Positions 50,767 to 60,544 of a stretch of 64,000 nt of DNA are shown one piece after another. This DNA comes from JAGOBP01 sp046328575 (GTDB taxonomy: Bacteria > Chloroflexota > Anaerolineae > Fen-1058): the NCBI GenBank assembly GCA_046328575.1, contig JAXLWI010000007.1:1-64000 (forward strand), read 5' to 3'. Numbering within the stretch: position 1 is the stretch's first letter; every line of letters starts with the position of its first letter. Both the position numbers and the translations under genes were made by a program. The notes under the pieces are model-generated. The model worked only from the letters and a program-made list of their open reading frames with translations. It was not told the DNA's origin and made no database searches.

Positions 50767-51983
50767 ACGCCGAACTCGAAGTCAAGTTAATTGAATGTCT
50801 CAGCGCGCTGGACGCGGGCGAATCGCTAGATCAGGCGCTGGCGCGCTTCCCGGGTGACGCAGCTGAATTGCGCCCCATGCTGGCTGTCGCCACCGCCCTG
50901 CCCACCTTCCGTCAGCAACCGTCCGAGGCCCAAAAGCTGGCGTCCCGGGAAAAGTTCCTCAGCCAAGCCGCGGCCTTACGCAAAGCGGCGGCCCCTCGGC
51001 GCACATTTCTGTTCGGCGCGGCGCATCGACTGGCCTCCACTTTGGCTGCGCTGGCACTGATTTTTGTAGTGCTAAGCGGTGGCGCGGTGGCGGCTTCGGG
51101 CTCGGCCCTGCCGGGCGATCCGCTATACGGCCTAAAGCGCGCCGTTGAAGACGTCCGTTTGGCCCTAACTTTGAATTCAACCGCACGCACCGACTTGCAA
51201 AATACTCTTGAGCAGACTCGTGTGCGCGAAGCCAACGCATTGCTGGATGCCGGCCGCGAAACCGAAGTGGCGTTTCGTGGGCCGATCGAATCCATTCAGC
51301 CCAACAGCTGGATCGTGGCCGGACTGGTGGTGCGGGTGACAGCCGAAACTCAAATCGTCGGGCAACCCCAGCTCGATCGAGTGGCGCAGGTCCGCGGGGT
51401 GACCGGTGTGGACGGGTTATCGGCACGCTCGATCATAATTGAGGGAGGGGATGATCAGACGCCTGTCTCTACGCCTTCGTCCATACCGTCTGCGCCGATC
51501 GTCACTCTCAGCCCGACGGCTACGCCCTCGCCAGAGCCGACAGAATTACGGCCGACACGGGAGGCGCCGCCAACGCCATCCCCGACCCGAGTGCCGACAG
51601 CCGTACCGACGACTGCGCCGGTCGAGATTGAATTTACGGGCACGGTGGACAGTCAAGGCGATACGTGGTCGATCAGTGGCGCGGCTGTCGTCGTAAACGC
51701 GGACACGCAATTCGACGGCAACATTGGCGTAGGTCAACGCGTTCAGGTTACGGCCCTGCGTTTTGCCGATGGTCGCTTGGTAGCGCAGCGCATCAAGCTC
51801 CTTGAAGACAGCGGTAATCCGCCGCCCAACAATAATCAGAATCACAACGGGAACGACGATCATAACGATAATGAGAATCACAACAATAACGAGAATCGGA
51901 ATGGTAATGAAAACCACAATAGTAACAACAATCACAACGATAACGAGAACAGCAATGGTAACGACAATAATAAGGGCGATTAA
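50763..51983 (+). CDS. DUF5667/DUF5666 membrane protein, probable anti-sigma partner
   Basis: 406 residues. The N-terminus (1-75) is helical and cytosolic with LDQALARFPGDAAELRPML, similar to the N-terminal part of DUF5667 proteins beside ECF genes. A transmembrane helix (about 95-115) leads to ALPGDPLYGLKRAVEDVRLALT (DUF5667 core). Two DUF5666 domains follow (about 168-225 and 282-345), separated by a Pro/Thr linker. The tail (350 to end) is Asn/His/Asp-rich, like that of the 49311 gene. The 4-bp overlap with the sigma gene supports joint control; anti-sigma function is an inference. Confidence 0.82.
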   Translation: MNAELEVKLIECLSALDAGESLDQALARFPGDAAELRPMLAVATALPTFRQQPSEAQKLASREKFLSQAAALRKAAAPRRTFLFGAAHRLASTLAALALIFVVLSGGAVAASGSALPGDPLYGLKRAVEDVRLALTLNSTARTDLQNTLEQTRVREANALLDAGRETEVAFRGPIESIQPNSWIVAGLVVRVTAETQIVGQPQLDRVAQVRGVTGVDGLSARSIIIEGGDDQTPVSTPSSIPSAPIVTLSPTATPSPEPTELRPTREAPPTPSPTRVPTAVPTTAPVEIEFTGTVDSQGDTWSISGAAVVVNADTQFDGNIGVGQRVQVTALRFADGRLVAQRIKLLEDSGNPPPNNNQNHNGNDDHNDNENHNNNENRNGNENHNSNNNHNDNENSNGNDNNKGD

Positions 51984-52013
51984 TGCCGTTAGTGCCCCTT
52001 GAGTTTAGCCACC

Positions 52014-52050
52014 AAGCCCCGGTATTCGTAAGAATCCGGGGCTTCTGTTT
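52014..52050 (+). terminator. Intrinsic terminator of the ECF operon
   Basis: AAGCCCCGG and CCGGGGCTT (52014-52022 and 52036-52044) with a 13-nt loop, then CTGTTTG. Confidence 0.8.
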
Positions 52051-52158
52051 GCCCGTGACCCTCAACCTAGACCTGTCCGCCGAATAATGTGCCTCCGGGG
52101 CATGGTATAATCAATGTGGTTGCTCTAAACATCACATATTTCAAGGGAGGTTTGAAAC

Positions 52159-52557
52159 ATGCAGGTTCGTCGTTTTTCGTTGTTGACAGTCCTCGCGTTA
52201 GCACTAGTGGTGGTGCTGGCCGCATGCGGTGGTGGCGGGGCTAGTAGTGGCGGCGGCGGGGCAGCATCCGGGCGCACCATCAATGTAGAAGCCACAGAGT
52301 TTGCTTTCAATCCCAATTCTTTTACCGGCAAAGTTGGCGAGCAAATCACGTTTAAGGTGACCAACAAAGGCACCGTTGATCACAATTTCGTTATTTTGAC
52401 CCCGGATGGTTCCAAAGAACTGGCCAACATGACGATTAAGGTGGGAGCCAGCAACACCTTAAACTTCACACCGTCGTCAGCCGGCGACTACCAGATTGAT
52501 TGCAACATCGCCGGTCACAAAGAAGCCGGCATGATCGGCAAGTTGTCAGTCAAGTAA
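52159..52557 (+). CDS. Cupredoxin lipoprotein (plastocyanin/azurin-like)
   Basis: Small blue-copper protein, 132 residues. Lipobox LAAC (Cys23) after a signal peptide, then a Gly/Ser linker to about 38. The cupredoxin fold carries the type-1 copper ligands His75 (VDHNF), Cys115, His120 and Met125 (CNIAGHKEAGM). It probably shuttles electrons at the outer face of the membrane, perhaps from the bc complex. AAGGGAGG 10 nt before ATG 52159. Single-gene unit with terminator. Confidence 0.92.
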   Translation: MQVRRFSLLTVLALALVVVLAACGGGGASSGGGGAASGRTINVEATEFAFNPNSFTGKVGEQITFKVTNKGTVDHNFVILTPDGSKELANMTIKVGASNTLNFTPSSAGDYQIDCNIAGHKEAGMIGKLSVK

Positions 52558-52596
52558 GACGCGGCGCTTCGTCAAAGTTCGTGCAGCAACCAACAA

Positions 52597-52630
52597 ACCC
52601 TCTGCCTTATCAGCAGAGGGTTTTGTGTTT
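52597..52630 (+). terminator. Intrinsic terminator of the cupredoxin gene
   Basis: ACCCTCTG and CAGAGGGT (52597-52604, 52614-52621), loop 9 nt, then TTTGTGTTT. Confidence 0.9.
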
Positions 52631-52696
52631 GGACGTCCAGCCGGTTTCTTGTTCGGCGCAGTGTCATTGTATAATGACTATCCGGTTTGATGGATC

Positions 52697-53902
52697 ATGA
52701 CGCCTTTTCTTCAACTTCTGTTTCAACTCTCAGTCCTTATTGTCGCGGCCAAGGCGGGCGGCTGGCTCAGCCAGCGTCTGCGGCAGCCAGCCGTGCTAGG
52801 CGAGTTAGTCGCTGGTCTGTTACTGGGTCCCAGCGTCCTCGATTTTTTGCACCTGCCCGCATTTACAGATCACACTGTCGAAGAGACGATTCTGCAACTC
52901 GCCGAGTTGGGCGTCATCTGCTTGATGTTCATCGCGGGACTGGAGATCGAACTGGATGATCTGCTTAAGGCGGGTCGAGTCTCGATGCTGGCGGGGACGA
53001 TCGGTGTGATCGTGCCGTTATCGATCGGGTTGGTGGCCGCCCTGCCGTTTGGTTTTTCGGCCGAAGCGGCGTTGTTTATCGGCATCATCCTATCGGCCAC
53101 CAGCGTGAGTATTTCCGCGCAAACTCTGATGGAACTGGGGATGCTCAATCGGCGTGAAGGCATCGCGCTGCTGGGCGCGGCGGTGATCGACGACGTGCTG
53201 GTAATCGTCGTGTTGTCGCTGTTTACGGCTCTGGCGTTAGGCACAAGCGATTCGGGGGAAGTGCTGCTCGTCTTGATCAAAATGACGCTGTATCTGATTG
53301 GGGCGGCGGTGCTGGGCGCATTCATCGTGCCGAAGTTGGCTCACTGGGTGCATCACCAACCGATCAGCGAAGGTCTTACCGCGATCGTACTGGTCACTGC
53401 GATGCTGTTCGCGTGGGCGGCCGAAGAAGTCGGCGGACTGGCCGCAATCACCGGCGCCTTTATCGCGGGCGTGGGTCTATCGCGCAGTCCGCTCCGCGAC
53501 GAGATCGAACGCGGCTTGCGATCGATCACATATGGGTTCCTCGTGCCGATCTTTTTCATGAGCATCGGCCTGCGCGCCAACCTGCGGGAACTAGGTGCCG
53601 CCGATTTGCCGTTTGCCATCGTCATGGTGATCGTTGCCGTTGTCACCAAAGTCTTGGGCTGCGGTCTGGGCGCATACTGGGGCGGCTTCAAACGGCGCGA
53701 AGCGCTGCGCGTAGGCTTCGGCATGATCTCGCGCGGCGAAGTGGGCCTAATCGTCGCCACCGCCGGCATCCGATTGAATATCATCGCGCCTGACACGTTT
53801 GCCATTGTCGTCATTGTGGTGCTCGTTACGACGCTGACCACGCCCGTGCTGCTGCGCTGGGCGTTCCGCGAGCCGGCCATCGTGGCCGCGCCCACTGCCT
53901 GA
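52697..53902 (+). CDS. CPA2-type cation:proton antiporter (Kef-like, no TrkA domain)
   Basis: 401 residues, about twelve transmembrane helices and no C-terminal RCK domain. Contains LAELGVICLMFIAGLEIELDD, the family's helix-4 region, and AAVIDDVLVIVVLSL, with the ion-binding Asp pair (about 170-171). ITGAFIAGVGLSRSP is also typical. It exchanges K+ or Na+ for protons. A TATAAT (52670-52675) precedes it. The next gene, a possible PII-like protein, follows by 7 bp and may regulate it in place of the missing RCK domain. Confidence 0.92.
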   Translation: MTPFLQLLFQLSVLIVAAKAGGWLSQRLRQPAVLGELVAGLLLGPSVLDFLHLPAFTDHTVEETILQLAELGVICLMFIAGLEIELDDLLKAGRVSMLAGTIGVIVPLSIGLVAALPFGFSAEAALFIGIILSATSVSISAQTLMELGMLNRREGIALLGAAVIDDVLVIVVLSLFTALALGTSDSGEVLLVLIKMTLYLIGAAVLGAFIVPKLAHWVHHQPISEGLTAIVLVTAMLFAWAAEEVGGLAAITGAFIAGVGLSRSPLRDEIERGLRSITYGFLVPIFFMSIGLRANLRELGAADLPFAIVMVIVAVVTKVLGCGLGAYWGGFKRREALRVGFGMISRGEVGLIVATAGIRLNIIAPDTFAIVVIVVLVTTLTTPVLLRWAFREPAIVAAPTA

Positions 53903-53909
53903 GGTGAGC

Positions 53910-54266
53910 ATGCCCAACGTCATTTTTGTGGTTCTGCCCGATCTTGAGACGTGCCAGTCGATGCTGCAAGTCTGGCGAGCCGCAGGCGTCCCAACGGCCA
54001 CGGTGCTTGACAGCATGGGGTTGCACGAAATGAAAGCCGCCGGCCGCGACGACATGCCGCTCATGCCGTCGCTACGCAATTTACTGGCGCACGAAACACC
54101 GCAGCGCACCATGTTCGCCGTTATCGACGACGACATCGATCTGGAGCACGTCATCGCCGCCAGTGAACAAGTGGTGGGCAGTTTTGAGCGGCGCAATTCG
54201 GGCATTCTGTTCGTCATGCCCGTCACGCACGTCCGCGGCTTGCGGCATCATTCTCGCCCTAAATAA
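53910..54266 (+). CDS. Small PII-like protein next to the antiporter
   Basis: 118 residues from ATG 53910 (GAGG upstream; a GTG lies two codons earlier). Predicted beta-alpha-beta repeats: PNVIFVVLPDLETCQSMLQVWR, then a loop with KAAGRDD, then RTMFAVIDDDIDLEHVIAASEQV and GILFVMPVTHVRG. The length and order resemble PII-like proteins, but signature motifs are not clear. Its position directly after a transporter gene fits that class, whose members often bind nucleotides and gate carriers. Assignment is tentative. Confidence 0.55.
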   Translation: MPNVIFVVLPDLETCQSMLQVWRAAGVPTATVLDSMGLHEMKAAGRDDMPLMPSLRNLLAHETPQRTMFAVIDDDIDLEHVIAASEQVVGSFERRNSGILFVMPVTHVRGLRHHSRPK

Positions 54267-54304
54267 CGACTCACTCATGAGCGACACGTTTCCAAGGTGA
54301 CCCT

Positions 54305-55291
54305 ATGATCCACATTCTCTTTCGCCCGGCGACAGGCGGCCTTATGGTCGACCTCCAACCCGATCAACTTTCCGCGGCCCTGCGCGAGAAAGACGCCTTG
54401 ATCTGGGTCGATCTTGACGGCGACGATACCGGCGATTATCAGCCGCTGTTGGGCGATGTATTCCAGTTTCACGCGCTAGCCATCGAAGATGCGCTGGTGG
54501 ATTCGCACGGTCCCAAACTCGACGATTGGACCGAGTACGCCTACATCGTGCTCCACGCGGTGGACTTCGACACCAATCTGCTCGATGTCGACACTCACGA
54601 AGTAGACTTCTTCCTCGGCCCCAATTATCTGGTCACTCATCACACCGAGCCAGTGCGTGCCATCGAACGAGTGCGACGTGCTTGTCAGCGTGACGAGCGA
54701 CATCTGACTCGCGGTCCGGATTACTTGTTATACGAAATCGCCGATGGAATCGTATCGGACTTCATGCCGTGCGTGGATGCGCTCGACGAGGAGATCGATC
54801 GGGTGGAGGATGAGATCTTCGATCGGCCGACGTCCGGCGTGCTGAATCGTTTGTTCACGCTTAAACGCGCCGTCATCCATCTGCGCCGCATTCTGTCGCC
54901 GCAGCGCGAAGTCTTGAATCGGCTGGCGCGCGATGATTATCAGGTCATCGACGACAAAGAGCGCGTCTATTTTCGCGGCGCTTACGATCAGTTGGTGCGG
55001 TTGTACGACATCAACGAATCTCTGCGCGATCTAGTCAGCGGTACGCTGGACACGTACTTATCGGTCGTCTCCAATCGCTTGAACGAGATTATGAAAGTGC
55101 TAACCATCGTCACCGTGATGGGTCTGCCGCTGACGTTCTTCACCGGCTTCTTCGGCATGAACTTCTTTGGCGCAACTTACGAAGTGCCCGCGCCCATGCA
55201 TGGTGTGGTGCTCTTCATCATCGCGTTAACGTTGATGATCGGGGCACCGTTGGTGATGTGGTATGTATTCAAGCGGCGGGGCTGGTTGTAA
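54305..55291 (+). CDS. corA: CorA-family magnesium/divalent cation transporter
   Basis: 328 residues. Large N-terminal cytosolic domain, a long stalk helix and two C-terminal transmembrane helices with the selectivity motif GMNF in TGFFGMNFFG (about 276-279). Members form pentameric Mg2+/Co2+ channels. Start ATG 54305. Third in a run with the antiporter and PII-like genes, all plausible ion homeostasis genes; the 38-bp gap allows cotranscription. Confidence 0.95.
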   Translation: MIHILFRPATGGLMVDLQPDQLSAALREKDALIWVDLDGDDTGDYQPLLGDVFQFHALAIEDALVDSHGPKLDDWTEYAYIVLHAVDFDTNLLDVDTHEVDFFLGPNYLVTHHTEPVRAIERVRRACQRDERHLTRGPDYLLYEIADGIVSDFMPCVDALDEEIDRVEDEIFDRPTSGVLNRLFTLKRAVIHLRRILSPQREVLNRLARDDYQVIDDKERVYFRGAYDQLVRLYDINESLRDLVSGTLDTYLSVVSNRLNEIMKVLTIVTVMGLPLTFFTGFFGMNFFGATYEVPAPMHGVVLFIIALTLMIGAPLVMWYVFKRRGWL

Positions 55292-55395
55292 ATCATTTTG
55301 GATTCTTGATTTTGGATTTTTGAGTTCGACGGGATAGCCGACAGGCTCAGTCGAAAATCGGAGACCCAAAATCCAACATATTATCTGGGGGTATC

Positions 55396-56298
55396 ATGGG
55401 GAAAGTTGCTTTTGTACTCAGCGGCGGCGCCAATCGCGGTGCGTTGGAGGTGGGCGCATTGCAATCGCTGGTGGCGCACGGCATCAAAGCCGATTTAGTC
55501 GTCGGCACGTCGGCGGGCGCGTTGAACGGCGCATATTACGCCGGTCATCCCGATGCGGCCGGTATGCAGCAACTGGCGCAGATCTGGCTGACTACCAAAC
55601 GCGAAGAGGCTTTTCCAGGCAATCAGCTGACGATGGCCTTTCGCTTCTTGACTGGCCGCGACAGCCTGATGGACGGCAGCGGCTTGCGCAAATTGGTCAA
55701 TCGCTGTTTAGCCAGCGACACGCCGACCTTCAGTCATCTCAAGATTCCGTTTTACGCCGTCACAGCCGATTTGATTTCGGCCCAAACGATCATCTTTGGC
55801 GACGAACTGGACACGCCGTTGGTCGATCCCGTCGTGGCGAGTGCCTCATTCCCGATCGTTCTCCCGCCCGTCGAGATCGATGGCTTTCAACTATCGGATG
55901 GCGGCGTGACCGCCGTCGTGCCGATCGAAGTGGCGCTGCAACGCGGCGCGACCGAACTCTACGTGGTCGATCTGGAACCGCCCACCGCCAAGAGCGAAGC
56001 CGTACGGGGTGTGTTACCCATCGCTATGCAGACGCTGGTCACATCGCTCCGCGAGCAACTCATTGACGATCTGCGCGATGTCGCCAAATCCGGCGCAACG
56101 CTGCATCATGTCAACATCACCGCCTTCCCTGATCTCGATCTATTTGACTTTACCAAGATGCAGGCGATGATTGATGCAGGCCGCATCGCGATGGACACCT
56201 ATCTCGACGCGCCACGCCCTAATGTCATTCAACCGTTAGGGGCTAGGGCCCAAACGACGCGCCGTCTGCCCAAAGGCGGGCGACCACTACATTCATAG
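55396..56298 (+). CDS. Patatin-like phospholipase
   Basis: Ser-Asp dyad hydrolase of 300 residues. Oxyanion loop GGANRGALEVG (about 10-20), nucleophile Ser39 in GTSAG, and catalytic Asp in LSDGG (about 173). Acts on membrane lipids or acyl esters; the natural substrate is unknown. GGGGGT lies before ATG 55396. No signal peptide, so cytosolic or at the inner membrane face. Confidence 0.92.
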   Translation: MGKVAFVLSGGANRGALEVGALQSLVAHGIKADLVVGTSAGALNGAYYAGHPDAAGMQQLAQIWLTTKREEAFPGNQLTMAFRFLTGRDSLMDGSGLRKLVNRCLASDTPTFSHLKIPFYAVTADLISAQTIIFGDELDTPLVDPVVASASFPIVLPPVEIDGFQLSDGGVTAVVPIEVALQRGATELYVVDLEPPTAKSEAVRGVLPIAMQTLVTSLREQLIDDLRDVAKSGATLHHVNITAFPDLDLFDFTKMQAMIDAGRIAMDTYLDAPRPNVIQPLGARAQTTRRLPKGGRPLHS

Positions 56299-56352
56299 AA
56301 TTACCACATGCCGGGCCTGGTAGTCCGGCCTGTTCAACCACTGGAGAATAGA

Positions 56353-57657
<1,305 letters not shown>

Positions 57658-57673
57658 CTCTAACTCGTACGTC

Positions 57674-59071
57674 ATGAACCTACGCCTATTTGATACCTAC
57701 ACTCGTAGCGTACGCGACTTTGAGCCGGTGCATCCGCCTCAGGTTGGTTTATACACATGCGGCCCAACGGTGTACGACTACGCCCACCTCGGCAACCTGC
57801 GTACCTATATCTTCGAAGACATCTTGCGCCGCGTGCTGGAATACAACGGCTATGCTGTTCAGCACGTCATGAACATTACGGATGTGGGGCATCTGGTGTC
57901 TGATGCGGATACCGGTGAAGACAAAATGGAGAAAGGCTCGCTGCGCACGGGCAAGTCGGCGTGGGAAATTGCCGAGCTGTATACGGCCGCGTTTCGCGAC
58001 GACTTGCGTCGCTTGAATATTCTCGAGCCGACAATCTGGTGCAAAGCCACCGAGCACATCGCGGAGCAGATCGAATTCATTCGATGCATCGAAGCGAAGG
58101 GGTACACGTATCGCACGTTGGATGGCATCTACTTCGATACCTCTAAACTCAGCGACTACGGTTATCTGGCTCGACTCGATGTCGCGGGCTTGCAAGCCGG
58201 GGCGCGCGTCGAGCTAGGCGAGAAACGCAACATCACTGACTTCGCCGTGTGGAAGTTTAGTCCAGCCGATCAGAAACGACAGATGGAATGGGGCAGTCCG
58301 TGGGGTGTGGGCTTCCCCGGCTGGCACATCGAATGCTCGGCGATGTCGACCAAGTATCTCGGCTCGTTCTTCGATATTCATTGTGGCGGCGAAGATCACA
58401 TCTCGGTCCATCATCCCAATGAGATCGCTCAGACGCAGGCGTGCCACGGCACGCGGCTAGCCAACTTCTGGCTGCACGGTTACTTTCTGCAACTCGATGA
58501 AGCCAAGATGGCGAAGTCGGCGGGCGGTTTTCTGCGCGTTCAAACCCTACTCGATCGCGGTTACGATCCACTGGCCTATCGCTGGTTCTGCCTGAACGCG
58601 CATTATCGCGCCAAACTCAACTTCACGTGGGATAGTCTGGAGGGAGCAGCCACGGCCTTCGATCGATTGCGTGTTATGGCGCACGATTGGGGCGCACCCA
58701 GCACCCCTGATCCAGAGTTCGTCGCTCGCTTCGAAGATCACATCAATGACGACTTGAACATGCCACGCGCCATCGCACTGATTTGGGAATTGACGCGCAC
58801 CGCCCTGCCCGTTTCGATCAAGAAAGCCACGCTGTTGCACTTTGATCGAGTCCTGGGGCTGAACCTCGCCAACTGGCAGCCGCTTGAAGAGACGCTACCG
58901 AATGAGATTCTGGCGTTGGCGCAACACCGCGATCAAGCCCGCGCACAAAAACGTTGGCAAGATGCAGACGCGCTGCGCGCGCAGATCACTGCGGCCGGTT
59001 TCGAGATCGAAGACACACCGCAAGGTTCGCATGTCCGATCGCGCCCGCGCCGACCTGGTGGTGCCGCATGA
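57674..59071 (+). CDS. cysS: Cysteinyl-tRNA synthetase
   Basis: 465 residues from ATG 57674; an in-frame ATG at 57641 would overlap the upstream gene by 17 bp. Class-I synthetase with the HIGH-type motif as YDYAHLGNLR and the KMSKS motif as KMAKS (about residue 276). Zinc ligands include Cys in YTCGPTVYD (about 29) and the Cys/His pair in WHIECSA. The C-terminal anticodon-binding region ends at 59071. It charges tRNA-Cys, whose level would be read by the cysK leader peptide. The stop overlaps the GNAT start by 4 bp. Confidence 0.96.
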   Translation: MNLRLFDTYTRSVRDFEPVHPPQVGLYTCGPTVYDYAHLGNLRTYIFEDILRRVLEYNGYAVQHVMNITDVGHLVSDADTGEDKMEKGSLRTGKSAWEIAELYTAAFRDDLRRLNILEPTIWCKATEHIAEQIEFIRCIEAKGYTYRTLDGIYFDTSKLSDYGYLARLDVAGLQAGARVELGEKRNITDFAVWKFSPADQKRQMEWGSPWGVGFPGWHIECSAMSTKYLGSFFDIHCGGEDHISVHHPNEIAQTQACHGTRLANFWLHGYFLQLDEAKMAKSAGGFLRVQTLLDRGYDPLAYRWFCLNAHYRAKLNFTWDSLEGAATAFDRLRVMAHDWGAPSTPDPEFVARFEDHINDDLNMPRAIALIWELTRTALPVSIKKATLLHFDRVLGLNLANWQPLEETLPNEILALAQHRDQARAQKRWQDADALRAQITAAGFEIEDTPQGSHVRSRPRRPGGAA

Positions 59072-59586
59072 TCATCCGCCTGCTCACCGAAACGGATGCC
59101 AGCGCCTTTCGTGCGATCCGCTTGCGGGCGCTGCGCGAAGAACCGACGGCCTTCACGTCGTCTTATGAGGAATTTAGTCAGCGGCCTTTGGATAAGATCG
59201 CTGCGCGCTTTCGCAGCGATCCAACTGAAGAATTCATGTTGGGCGCGTTTGATGACGATCGACTGGTGGGCATCGTCGGCTACTATCGCGATGGGGCGAA
59301 GAAACAGCGGCACCGCGGCAACATCATCAGCATGTACGTCACGCCGGAGGTGCGCGGTCGAGGCGTGGGCAAAGCGCTGTTATTAAATGCCATCGAGCGG
59401 GTGCGAGAGATTCCGGGTGTCGATCAACTCCTGCTCGGCGTTATGGTCTCGCAACACGCCGCGCAGCAGTTGTACGCAACGGTGGGTTTTGTGGTATTTG
59501 GGCGCGAACCCCGCGCCTTGAAAGTTGGCGATCAATACTACGACGAGGAGTTTATGATCCTCGATCTCAGAAGGGAGCGATCATGA
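59068..59586 (+). CDS. GNAT-family N-acetyltransferase
   Basis: 172 residues. Acetyl-CoA-binding motif A is ISMYVTPEVRGRGVGKALL (about 89-107); motif B region QLLLGVMVSQHAAQQLYATVGFVVFG follows. Acceptor unknown; resembles small GNATs that acetylate amines or protein N-termini. ATG 59068 overlaps the cysS stop (ATGA). Its own stop overlaps the next small gene the same way, so three genes are coupled in translation. Confidence 0.92.
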   Translation: MIIRLLTETDASAFRAIRLRALREEPTAFTSSYEEFSQRPLDKIAARFRSDPTEEFMLGAFDDDRLVGIVGYYRDGAKKQRHRGNIISMYVTPEVRGRGVGKALLLNAIERVREIPGVDQLLLGVMVSQHAAQQLYATVGFVVFGREPRALKVGDQYYDEEFMILDLRRERS

Positions 59587-59705
59587 ATGTGTTTGTGATT
59601 GCAGGCGCGTTGTTTCTGGTGGGAACGTTCGGTTGGTATGTGTGGCTGACCAATCGCGAGGCGAAAGCGGCCCCAGCAAAAGAAGAGCCCAAAGCCGAGG
59701 GTTAG
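59583..59705 (+). CDS. 40-residue single-pass membrane protein
   Basis: ATG 59583 overlaps the GNAT stop (ATGA), with GAAGGGAG before it. One transmembrane helix (FVIAGALFLVGTFGWYVWL) and a short Lys/Glu/Pro-rich tail ending KAEG. No family recognised. The topology (helix first, charged tail) resembles the small subunits found beside larger membrane complexes. The stop codon overlaps the convergent gene's stop. Confidence 0.6.
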   Translation: MNVFVIAGALFLVGTFGWYVWLTNREAKAAPAKEEPKAEG

Positions 59706-60544
59706 GGGCCACTGATCAAGAACGCTTGGCCGTTTGAATTGTAACTATACACGTAGGTTTGGCCTTCGATCAAATTTCCGGTTTGATCGAAGGCGTATTT
59801 GTTACCCAGGCCCACGTAAGCCGTGCCCCACAATGCCTCAGCTAACCCGGCGCGATCGACGGAGTGCACACGCTCCAACGCCTTGAAGATCAGATACATC
59901 ATATCGTAAGTCTGTAATGCGATCGGGCCAGCGTGCGTACCGTCGAGCGGGATGAGATTGTAACTCTTGACGAAGTCGTCGGCCGCTGGCAATGTCGCGG
60001 GATCGGGGACGTTGCTGACAAACGTTACCGCATCGTCCGACCAACGAGCGGCGACAGCCTGGCCGACGCGCAGCATCGGCCCGTCGCATGACGCAGGTGT
60101 ATCGGTAATTTCTATCGCGACGAGTGGCATCCGCGCCTGACAATATTCAGCCCAGGCAGCTTCCGTGGCAGTGGGGCGATAGTGTCCGATGACGGCCACG
60201 ACTTGTGGGTCGGCGATCAGTTGCCGAGCGGCTGTCACCGCCCGATCGGTTTCACCACGATCGTCGAGCGCGACGAGTTCCAATCGATAGCCGTTGACAC
60301 CGCCCTGAGCGTTGATCTCGCGGATCGCAAGGCGCGCAGCATAGACCGCTTCGTAACCAACGAGGCGATAGCGCCCTTCAAACGGTGCAACAAGGCCGAT
60401 CTTGACAACGGGTTGAGTTGCGGCGCACGCGGTCAGAACGAGGGACAACACGACAGAGAGAATGAGAGCTAGAGAGATGGAGTGAGTTCGCCTGCTCCGT
60501 CCCACTGTCTCATCGACGCTCTGCCGTGCAGTCTTTATTTGCAT
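59702..60544 (-). CDS. Short periplasmic-binding-protein-like lipoprotein
   Basis: 280 residues from ATG 60544 (10-bp overlap with mltG; the open frame reaches 60604). After a signal segment with lipobox LTACA, the domain matches leucine/isoleucine/valine-type binding proteins: VVKIGLVAPFEGRYRLVGYE, IREINAQGGVNGYRLELVALDD, VVAVIGHYRPTATEAAW. It is about 80-100 residues shorter than usual, with a gap near VGQAVAARWSDDAVTFVSN, where the middle of the second lobe should be. No ABC permease nearby; it may be a stand-alone sensor. Confidence 0.75.
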   Translation of the reverse strand: MQIKTARQSVDETVGRSRRTHSISLALILSVVLSLVLTACAATQPVVKIGLVAPFEGRYRLVGYEAVYAARLAIREINAQGGVNGYRLELVALDDRGETDRAVTAARQLIADPQVVAVIGHYRPTATEAAWAEYCQARMPLVAIEITDTPASCDGPMLRVGQAVAARWSDDAVTFVSNVPDPATLPAADDFVKSYNLIPLDGTHAGPIALQTYDMMYLIFKALERVHSVDRAGLAEALWGTAYVGLGNKYAFDQTGNLIEGQTYVYSYNSNGQAFLISGP

